A DNA stretch of 64,000 nt from Anniella stebbinsi (taxonomy: Eukaryota; Chordata; Lepidosauria; Squamata; Anniellidae): the NCBI GenBank assembly GCA_029215795.1, contig JARDYH010000003.1, positions 91,358,609 to 91,422,608 of the forward strand, read 5' to 3'. Both the position numbers and the translations under genes were made by a program. The notes beneath the pieces were generated by a model. It was not told where the DNA came from. It was given only the letters and a program-made list of their open reading frames with translations, and did no database searches. This document shows, piece after piece, positions 28,474 to 40,200 of this stretch; position 1 is the first letter of the stretch, and each line of letters starts with the position of its first letter.

Positions 28474-31400
28474 TAATGTAATATTATTTCAGCCGTATCA
28501 TTTTGCCAACTTTGCTCCTTCAATGATTCTTTGCAGCACAGATACATAGTGTAGTAAATAATTTGTGATGCACAGGGCAAAATAGGTGTTTGATAAAATA
28601 AAGCTGATGTATACGGCATTTACTCACTTTGGAAATGTTAAATTAGTGTTTTACTCAACTCCATACATATTTACAAATGAGCATCAAACAATGTTTTCAT
28701 CCCTGAAAACTCTTGATTCAAAAAGACAACGCATCAGCTCAGTGTCCTCCTTGTCAGCCTTTGTGAATAATTTAATGATTTTTAAAACTGACGTTATTTT
28801 CATATCCGACAGTTGTTTCTAGCTTTGAATGTATTTCGTCCTAACTAGATGGAGTTCTGTTTGATGTCAGTTCTTTAATTTAGGCAGAAGCAGCAGTGAA
28901 ATGCCTGTGATATACTGTAAATGTGAAAAATTGATATCTTCGTTACCATGATTAATTTATGCTTCTTACTCAATAGTATTCTGATTTATTTCTTTGTTTC
29001 TTCTGACACTACATGAGTGATTTGGAAATTTGTGGGTTTTCTCAGTGCCTGAACAAATATTCAAAGTAGCTTAAAATTCAATTAAATTTGTATATATGAA
29101 TTTTCTGGTTCAAAGCTAATAGTTTTTTTAAAAAATGTTTTGGGAGTTTACAATGGGATGCTAGGGTGTTCAAACATTATTTAAATCATTGTTATTAAGT
29201 AAATCAGAAGTGGAGAGTAATAAATTAATAAGGTAACAAAGGAAATGGATTTATAGAATTTTGCACAGCAATTGAACTTATGTACTTGTTCATGTGAACA
29301 AATTTTAAACCCAAATTTAGATTATCAGCATGCATCTGCCCTAATTTTTTATGTGTCTGATACACTTTGCATATAATTTTGCAGCAAATCATCCTTTGCC
29401 AACGTTTTGCTTTTTGTTCTGACAGACAGCGCCACTGCCCCTTCCACAAGCTTAACAGCAATGATGGAAACATGTTCGAATGAGAACTGTAGTACGACAA
29501 TTCCAGCTATAAAATCAGGTTAGTAGGATGCCCGCAAAATGCTTTCCATTGCCACTAAAGAACTGCCCATTGCTCAGCTGAGGTAGAACGAAATGATAAG
29601 GAGAATGCATGGTCGCCACGAAATGCAGCAACTGTGCATCCCCTCCTTCCTGTCCCCCCTCACAGTCACATGTCGTCTAGTAATAGAAAACAGTGCAGCA
29701 TAAACTGGCTGCTGCTTGCAGGGATGGCGTAAATTCTCAACATGATGTTACGTCAGGCATTTTCTTCTATAGGGCGCAGCCCTGTGAATGCTTAAACACA
29801 TGCTCCCTGGACAGTGCAAGGAATTGTAGGACTTTTTTCTGTCTACACATGTATAGGATTGAGCCCTTAGTCATTACTGGGCTCAATGGAAGGGGGATAT
29901 GCAGGACTGCCATTTTGGAAGCAGCGACATACTCTCTCTATTGCCTAATTCTGCGCTTTGTAGAGGCTTAGTGGAATCCTGTGTCAGATATGTATGTATA
30001 TATATTGAAACCACAGGTGAAGAAAGGGATGAGGATGGGATTGAGAGGACATGCGACACTCTGCTAATGTGCATTGTGACAGTATTGAACCAAGGCCTGA
30101 GGAATGGCGGTGGAGTTGGAGATGTGCTCCGAAAGCCTTCCAAAGATGTAAGTATTTCGTGTGTCATATATTGTGCAACAGCTTCATAATTGGGTGTGTT
30201 TATCAGATGTATCCATGTAACTCTTAGGGCCAAACTAGATATGGTAACTACAGCTGAAGCTCTGATTCATATGTGTTAACATGGATGTTCATGGATCACT
30301 TGTGTTATGGGTGAGGAGGGAAATATATGGGTCCATAAAAGACTCTGATGTTGAAAAAAGAGAAATCTGAAAGTCAACCCCCCCCCCCATTTCTGCACAG
30401 TCCTATTAATCTTAAACCAGTCACATAAGATGAATGGGATGTAACAACCCATGGTAGGGCAGCTGGCTTGTGTACATTACTTGACTTGAACAGATGTTAT
30501 GAAAACATGTATGATCATTTTATTTCAGCTGGGTACAAATTTGACATCCCATAGAAATGTTATTGTCATTTCAGGAGCCCCTCTTTGCTGCTCGAGTTGT
30601 TTATGATCTCCTGTTTTATTTCATTGTCATAATTATTGTCCTGAACCTCATCTTTGGAGTCATCATTGATACATTTGCAGATCTCAGAAGCGAAAAGCAA
30701 AAAAAAGAGGAAATCTTAAAGACAACATGTTTCATCTGTGGTATGTGTTAGCAAGTTATTAAATTGGGTGAGGGAAAGGCATTTTTAAAAAGCTTTCTTC
30801 TTTAGTAAGAGGTGATTTACAACACCTCTTATTGCTTTGCAATGGTAAACTGAACGGCAAGCGAAAAGATAACTTTGATGTTCACTTGCTGTGGGTTTTA
30901 AGAACCAAGTTAGCCTCATGCTGTCTTTGCTTTAACTTCTACTAATAAATTATGGGTATATCATATCTTAGGGTATTTTCAGATATTGCTGGATTGATCC
31001 AGGATGAGGACTCTGCGGTCTGATTATCAGAACATCAGCATGCATGTAACGGAATAATTTCAGACTGTTCACTTTTGTATTCGGATATTAAGGCTTTTAC
31101 AATGAAAACTTACCTGCATGGCAAAATAACCTTCATGTGTTCAGACTGTAACTTTCAAAGAAGTGCTACAAATTCTCCGGATGTAGAGCTAGATACTATT
31201 CAAAATCCATTGAGCTTCTTGTTGTTTTCTACAATCAGACTGCAGAGTCCTCATCCTGGATCAATTAACTTAGTTAATTGGTGGATTTTTGCTCTGTGTT
31301 GTTTGAACCTTTTTGATTATCTAGAAATGGTGACTCCATATGAGCCCATGGTGCACTTGGGTGAGCCAGTTCTTACAGTCCTATAAAATTAGGATGATAT

Positions 31401-34237
31401 TCAGTTTATAGATTGCTGAAGCAGTTTGAATAAATAACAAACAAGCTAAAAACAATACAGATAGATCTTTACAGTCATAGTCATAAAGATCTATCAGGCC
31501 CACAAAAAGCAAGCATAAAATTATTATTTACAAATCTGAGGTGTGACCAGACTTGGAATACTGTGTACAGCTCTGGTGGTCACATCCACAAAAGCTGGAA
31601 GAGGTACAGAAAAGAACAACTCCCCAAGAAGGAAAAGTTACAGCATTTGGGGATTTTTAGTTTAGAAAAAAGGCAAGTAAGGGAGAACATGATACATATC
31701 TATACATATAAAACTGAATGCATGTGTATGGGTTTGTATATCCAGATACGTTTACCTACTTCTAAATGAGATACAAACTTGAAATTTGGGATGCTGATAG
31801 GTTTTCCTGTACAATGTACCAAAAAACATTGCAAGAACACAATTTTTTGCGGTTTATCTATTTTTAAACAATGTAAAACATATCCTACACTGATGCCTAC
31901 AACTCCCAGCAACCATCGAGAAATCACCTCTCAGAGAACTGGGCCACCTGCGGACTGCCAAAGGCATGCTGGGAGGTGTAGGCATTTCAGAGATCTTGGG
32001 GGATTGCACGCAGCCATGATCTCTGAAACAGCTACACATCCCAACATGCCTTGCCCAGAGTTGCCTGCTTCCACTGAGAGCCACTTCCCTCCATTCCTCA
32101 GCGATGCTACTTCTGTGAGAGAATGGTGAGGAGCAGCATCAGCAACGAGCGGAAGGAAACAGATTGACGTTATTTGGGGACCTGAGCAATGGCAGGAATA
32201 TCTGCTAGTGTATAATATTTTGCATGGTGTGAAAAAAGTGGGTAGAGATAACAATGGCTTAGTGTGTTGTCTGAACAGGTCCAATGTGTTAGAATTTTTA
32301 TTCTGAAATATTCCACAAGGCAACAAGATGGAGTGCTTAAGTCTTCCCACAAATGGATGAACCTCCATCGTGGTTTAGAATGGGTTTATTGTTTCCAACA
32401 TTTTCAGAGAATTCTTAAGAAAAGTTCTATGAAATCTTGGGAAAATCTGGCTCATTTCAAATACTTGTCAGCCCTCCATGGCAACTGCTTTCCCTTCCCA
32501 CTGCACAAAACTGGCAAGCCCCTCAGACCTTTCCCCCAAAACATGTTTCTTAGCACCAGCGGCGTAGGGGAGAGCAACAGATAGGGCTGTACCTCAATTC
32601 TTCATTAGTCCAAAAAGCCTTAACAGTAGGTTTCCAGTACAAAGATCTCTGGGAATTTTAATTTGCCAGAGCTTCTTGGCCCTTACTAAGGCACTGCCAA
32701 TTTGTATTGTTTGGAGGGCTACTGAAGACCCAAACAGGAGTCCTCTCTTCCCCCTCCTCTGTGGTCATGGCTGATACAAGGTATGTTTTGGGGAAGGGAA
32801 GAGGTAGTTTGGAATGGCCCGTGCTTGTGTCCAAGATGAGTTGAAATGTAGAGGGATTTTTTCACTCAGCTCATAAATTATACACTGTTTTTCAACTGAC
32901 CCACTTGAGTTGAAGCTGGAGATCATCACAAGTTATTTCTGTGATATAGTGGGTAGGAAGCATCCCAATAGCCTGAAAGACAATTGCCCTGTTCAGGCAT
33001 TTGCCTGAACACATGAAGGCTTAAAGTGTATGCTGGGATGGGGCCATGCACACTGGCCCCATCCTTGGCATCTTCGGGTATCCATTGTCTTCATTTGTAT
33101 TTTATTTATTTTATTTATTTATTTAATATTTATTACATTTATATACTGCCCCATAGTGTGTCTTGAAGCAGTTTTGCAAAGATGAGACAGAAATATGATA
33201 AATAAATACATACCTGTTTTGATTACATTTCAGAGGGTGTGCATGTGTGTGGGTTGTTTAGGTTATTTTAAAAAAAGGACTCGTAATGAACACATGTGTT
33301 GACAGTGTAATGGAGCCAATGAAATATTTTGTGTGTCTCCTTTTCTGCAGGGCTTGAGCGAGATAAATTTGATAACAAAACAGTTTCATTTGAGGAACAC
33401 ATAAAGTCAGAACACAACATGTGGCACTATTTGTACTTTATCGTTCTGGTCAGAGTGAAAGACCCAACGGAATACACTGGTCCCGAAAGTTATGTGGCCC
33501 AAATGATTGCGGTGAGTCAGTTTTTGTATGAGATGTGCAGCCAAGAGATGGACCTTTCAGGTATAGCAGGGCTGTATTCTACTTTAACTGTGGGAAGCCT
33601 CTATCGGTTTTGCTACAAAGGCATTTTAATGCATTTGTAACAGCCTATGGCAAAAGCTCAGTACTGGGCATAATGAAAAGATGAAGGTAACATTCACAGT
33701 TACTATCAGGCCCCTGAACTCTAATACTCAGTGGGTTTCTCTGGTTTGGAAGCTGAACTAGAATCAGTTGCCCTCGAATTACAATATTAGTTGCTACTTT
33801 TGTGTCCTGGAGCATTGAGCTGCTGTTCCATTAGAAAAAAGCACAGAGCAGAACAACGGAACTGAGTTAAAATAAAGGTCTGAAAACTAGTGCTTTCTCC
33901 TATTATTACTGATCTGAGGAAACATGGGTAAGGCCACAGAGGGCCATTGTAATAATTTCCAGAGTTGGACAGTGGAACAGCTTTTTGATTCATAGGGAAT
34001 CAAACCCAGTGGAGACAACACAGGAGAGTTCAGCCCAACCAACCTGGCAGTTTTCTTCAGATTTGTCTGGGGCAAGAAAATACATGTTTCTCGTGTGATT
34101 TTTATACTTAGGGGCTCTCATTGGCCACAAGAAGACCATTACGAATTCCCCTAGAACAGGGTTGGGGAACCTTTCATCTGTCATAAGCCACATGCCAACT
34201 GTAAGCAGGGCTAGAGCCAAATGTAAGTGGGGCTATC

Positions 34238-34284
<47 letters not shown>

Positions 34285-37200
34285 CCTCCCTCCCTCCCTC
34301 CCTCCCTCCCTCCCGCTTTGATATTCCCTGCAATCTCCCATCTCTCTCCCCCAAGAGGTCTGAATTGATAGCTTGCCCTGCTGAGTCTTCAGTGGCAGAA
34401 TAGAGAGTGAAATCCTAATTTATTTAAACTAGTCAGAATTTTGCCTTTGATGTTAGTGGTCTTTGCCATCTTGCATGCATGACCGTTTTGATAGCGCCTT
34501 TGGTATGCTATTATTGTTTCTAATTCTTATCAGAGGCCTTTGATACTGTAGTCTCAGTGGTACAAAATGAAAGATTACATTTCATAATAAGCAGCAACAG
34601 TAACTAAAGCGGCAAGGGAGAATGTATCCATGTTGGAAAATATTTTACATTCCCTCCCCCCCTGCATCTAAGGAAATTGCAGTGCCCGCAAAAGCATACA
34701 GGATCAGGTGGTCACTGCACTAAGGTAGTAAAACAGCAAGGTGAGACAATTTATGTACTTTTTATTTGTTTAAAATGATCTTTAGGCCACTTTTAAGGGC
34801 AACGTATTGACAAGGGGGATCAACAGCTTAGCAGAAATACACACATTACTAGGCTTAACTGTACCATGCTAGACTCAACTGTACCATTTCAAACAATTTC
34901 AGATATTTTAATGTATACCCATATAGTAGGGTGACCAGATAAAATCCAGGTCAGGGCTCATGTAACTTTAACAGTTGTAGAGAAAAGGGAATTTCAGCCA
35001 GTGTCATTTGTATGCAATTAGTTCCTGGTGAAATTCCCTCTTCATCACAACAGTTAAAGTTGCAGGGGCCCTGCCTTCTTTTGTATATGGTTACTCTAGT
35101 ATAGTGCCTGCACCTTTAACTATTGTGATAAAGAGGGAATTTCACCAGGAACTAATTGCATACAAATGACACTGGCTGAAATTCCCTTTTCTCTACAAAG
35201 TTACATGAGCCCTGACCTGGATTTTATCTGGTCACCCTACCATATAGACCCTGCAAGTAGTAAACTAGTACATAAGGGATGTGCTAATTTACCATATGCT
35301 GGAAGCTTTTCACATGGGGAGCATTCAGAAATATAGCTCTACAGTCCGAAGTGGCAGAGACCTGAATTCAACCACAGCAGTCTTCCAATCTACTTTATAC
35401 TGAGAGTATAATCCTATTTAGGTGTTCTATATGTGGATAAAACAAACTTGTGAGGAGGAGAGGCGCTCTAGCCCCACCCTGCCCCCTCATGCCATTTCTC
35501 ACTCTCTACCCATGGAGGGTGACTGTCTAAAGAGCAGAGGTTTCTGTGTCCGTGGAGGGAAATGGGCGGGGTTGGAGCCCTCCTTCTCACTCATTTGCTT
35601 TATCCAGAAATAGAATGCTTGAATAGGGCTTATTTTTGTGGGCAGCACTGAATGGGGTCCAGTTGGCTAAGGGAAGAGAACAAATTTGACACACAGACAT
35701 AGCTGGGATAATAAATTGGCCACAACTTTATTGACTCACTGGAATAGGCTTGGCGGAGGCGTGGGGCATGGATCCTGTCATCGGCCAACCTGCCTGCTGA
35801 CCAATTCCCCTCCTGGCCTACATGCCAGGAGCACTGGTGGTGGATGGCAGGGCCAGGGGCACACCACGGCATGGATCGCTAATGTGAACCCCTTTCCATC
35901 ACCCTGGATGTGGCCAGCTCACAGCCCTCATGCCACATTTCTGAGATCCTTTACAGGAATCCTCACTGTGGGGGAGCAGGGAGTCCAATCCCCCTCCCCC
36001 TGACCAATGGATCTGTGACTCAACCATTCTTCACATTTCTTCTCATGGTAGACAATTTAGACTATGGGGAGACCTTTGGAAGTTATAACATGTGACGAAA
36101 CAGGAAGTACAAATCATTTGTTTTTGCCATTTTCATGCAACATCCAAAGTGGGGATTTATGCAACATTCCCATGGGAAGATGCATGAGCTGTACTCATGT
36201 CTGGAGTGCAACTATCTCATGAGTAAGATGCTTTTTTCTACTTGCATTGAACAAGAAATACAAATCTAGAAGCATGAGTAACTCTCCCCTCCCCCCACCC
36301 ACACCAATATGTAGTGATGTCCACTGAAATGGGAAATATGGTCTATGTGCAGCAAGTTCTAAAGCAATGAAGAGCAGAAATGCCTCCTCTCCCCTTTAAA
36401 CCCCCCCCCCCCAATGAACAACAAACTGCCTCCCTGGTCCCCTCTACAAGATTTCGCTTTGACGCCCGGTTGCCCGATTATGCACATATACGGATAAGCA
36501 CATTTACTTCTAATACCTATTCACAAGAGGCGGTTAAGTGCATTACAGGCTGTATGAAACACACTTTAAAGTTGTTGACATGCGGAGAATCGCATATTTA
36601 CATGGCCATAAGGCGCTTTAACTCCCGCGGTAAATTAAAACTCGCTATTTAACGCGCATGCGAAGATGTGAATAATCAGAGGTAAAAAGCGCCTCAACCC
36701 CTGATTTGCGCTCCGCTCTTGTAGAGGTAAATTGGGTAATGCGCCTTGAAAGAGCTTTAAATTGCTCTTTAAACAGGCACTCCCTGTTTCTCCCTTCGTA
36801 GCGTTTATTTTAATGACTGGCAGGAGTTTTGTTTTTAATCAGGAGTACAGTTATAATTTTTTTCAGATATCTGCACCTGCTTCTTCAAAGAGCGGCTGCT
36901 TTAAGCACCTGAGTCAAAAGGACCCTTCTCTGTGTTAAAACTGAGGCATGTGCTGGAGGCTCTGGTGAAGCCGAAGCTTTATTGGGTGTTCCATCTACAT
37001 TTCACATTGTGCCAGTTGCCTTTCGTTCCATCATCTGCTCATTGATGGAATTTTATTTTTTCCAATTTCCTGAATCTGCACAAATGCGCATGTCCCCACC
37101 AAAATGCTCATTTTCATGCTTTAGCCTAAGGGGGAAATGTGCATTTTTGTCCAGTGGTTTTTGTTTTTTCTTTTACATATTTTTCTATGACTAAATGTGC

Positions 37201-40200
37201 TTAAATTCCAGAAAGTGAAAAAACCCAGTCCATAAAATCCATGCAACTTGGGAAAAGCTGGGCTGCTGCAGAATCCTTGGGTTCATCATAGAAATACGGA
37301 TTCCTTTGCAGATTTCTCCAATATTCTTCATTGGGTCTATCATCTGTAGCAATAGGATGAAAATGCGCCTTGGGCCCACGAGGGCAGCGGATGTCCCCAT
37401 ATCCAGCCTTCGCAGGCCCTGATGGACGAGCCCAGTGGATTTTTGCCCCATTGCTGCCTGCAGGGGGTGCAAGTCCAGGTAGAACTCACTTCCCCAGCCT
37501 TGGGGAAATCACATTTCCTTTCCCCCAACAAATCGTAGTCTTAAAGGCCCTTTTGGATTAATAGGGTCTTGAAGGCCACAATTGGTTCGAGGAGGGAAGC
37601 AAAGTACACTTTCTGGGGCAATTCCCCTAGCACACTAATGGCTCTGGAGAGCACACATCGCCAAGCACTCAGCCAGGCTGGCTCCACATGTTAATTCACT
37701 AATCATCTCCAATTCTATCTGAAATAGCACAAACTCACATGTAGGGCTAAAGGGTGTAGGGGGGGCATGGGTCCACACATAAGCCCTACCCCCAGTGTCC
37801 CTGTACACCCAGTACCTAGTTAGACCTTTTGCGCTCTGAAGAGGGCTCAGTAAATACGTTCAGCTGAACACACTTGCAGAGTTTCCACAGTTGTGAACAG
37901 TTGAGATTCCAATCGCAGGAACTCTGTGAGCATGTTCGGCTGAACGCATTTACAAGAGCTCTCTTCAGATCAGAATCCAGGCACACTGGGATGCTGGGAG
38001 TGGGGCTTTGGTGTGTGCCCATATCCCCCTACACACTTTAGCTATGCACTATAGAGGGAAGCAGAAACCATCTGTTCTGCACTGCACAGGACTTTTGAGA
38101 TAGCATGGTTTTCTCCTTGTGTTTGAACCACGTCACGTGAAGTGATTTGTAAAAGTTTAGCTGGACAAGATAACACATAGACATGGTACACACAGGGCCA
38201 GTTGACATCATATATTTTATCATTTGATCTATCCTCACTTGTTTAGTGAACACTTCGCTTGAGTTAAGAGGACCATATAGCTCTGTATACTGAAGGCCCA
38301 GGGTTCAAAGCCTGGCATCTTCTGTTAAAAGAACCTCAGGGAAAAACTTCTGCTTGAGCCCTTTGAAAGCCTCCTCTAGTCACTCAAAGAAACACTGGGC
38401 CTGAATGGATAAATAGTCTGTCTCGCTATATGGCAGATTAGTGCAAAAAGAAAGAAAGAAAAATCCTGTATGAGTAGATTTTTGTAGGGTTGTTATCTAG
38501 ATTAGAATACTGGATTGGTAATTCTGTTGTTTACCATTGCTTCTGAGTACCCTTTTTTAGTGTTCAAACTTGCATTGTATCATGTATTAATATTTATTCC
38601 AATGTGTGTATTAATATTCATACTAAGTGTATTAATCCTCTGGTGCCAGCAGTTGGAAATTACTGATGCAGAGCACTAATGTATTTTTCATTAGCGCTAA
38701 TGGTGGGATCTTTGGAGTTGAGCCTCTAAAATATTAACACAGGCAACAAAGGCTGCTCTGTACCTCGTGCTTTCAGTTTGAAAAACCAGTTTTGTAAGTA
38801 TAATAACTTAGAATGTTGACAGCAGATTGATGGATTTTATTTGATACTCTGTTTTGAATGATTGATTTGGTGGGATGCATCGTTTGAGTAGAAAAGCATC
38901 GTATTAAAAAAATAAATGTCAGTTCAGGTTGTAGAGATGTGCTTTATATTAATAAAAAAAAGAAAGAAAAAAAGATTTGTGATTGGTAGATCCTCCACTC
39001 CTGTCCACATCAGTAATAGTTCAGTGAAACAAGATTATATTGCTCAATGTCCTCCAGATGTTTGGCAATGTAATTTTGGCCTCAAAACGGATCTGGTTCA
39101 CTTAAATACATCCACCTCTCCAAGTCCTCTCTGCCATGACTTCCTTCCCTTTCCCAGCAGCAGCAACCAGGAGAACCCTGGGTGATGTGGCAGGGCCTCC
39201 ATAGGAGGCCTTTAAAGCACTTCTGCAACCTTGTGCACCTAGCAGAGTCCAGGGGTTTGGGGGATCACAATGAATATGACTTTTTAAATGGTAAAATAAA
39301 CCACTCCACAGTTATCAAATATGAGCTTCAACTTTTAGAAGGACAAGAATAAACCCAGTAGTATCGACCAGTAAGCTACAGTATCTCTTTTCCAACAACA
39401 ACAACAAAAAGTTACAACGTACAATATGCACAGGGAACAGTATCTTAAATAACACGAAGCAATTTGGTTAAGTGATCTTATACATCCCCATCTCAGTTCA
39501 TATTGGAAGAGTGTTGTATTCACAGTTACAGCTATTGCATTTCAGTTCCAGCTGCATTTTAGCCTTTCTCCAAAAGTTATCAGATATCATGAAAGCCCAT
39601 GTGGTGGGAATGAGACCTATGTGCATCTTATCTCTCATTTAAAGCCCCACAATATTTTGTCTAAATTAATTACTTTTAAAAGACTGGGGCAGCATGCATC
39701 ACACAATGTACAATTAAGTATAACAGAGGTTATATCCAATAGCACAAAGTTATTGTATGAAATAAGCTCCCAAGTCCAATCCGACAGGATAATTTCCTAG
39801 GAAACACAATATTAATATTGTTTGCAGTGAGGATTTTAAAATTAAAACAAGCACTCAACTGGCTGACCTAAAGCTCTTCTTGCCATGAGCCAAACAAGAG
39901 GAAATTGGTACGGAGACCCCCATCTTCATTAGGAACAGAAGTAGATCCATCATGAAAGCCTTAGGTGTTTGATGATATTACCTTATGTATTTAATTGGTT
40001 TGTTAATTCTGAGCTCAAATATATAAAACTATATAAAAATAAGAGACATCCTAACCAAGGAAGCTGCAAGTGCCATTTCCAGATTTAGGAAGACAATAAG
40101 GCATTTATTCCTAGTGTCAGTCTCCTTTAGCAAAACTTTAACCAATTTTAGGTCAATTTGTTTTTTAAATTACATTCCAAGGAACCTTGGATTTCCTGGG

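Larger units (their letters stand above)
30741..33350 (+). other. ITPR2: ITPR2 intron 9 of window
   Basis: The intron is 2610 nt. It contains an inverted-repeat element (30993-31265), a CR1 fragment split by a probable Helitron (31540-32300) and an L2 tail (about 33095-33165). The rest is unremarkable. Confidence 0.8.

Noticed and set aside
28437..28474. Regularly spaced repeats considered as a CRISPR array
   Set aside because: It is a simple GACA microsatellite without spacers, in a vertebrate intron.
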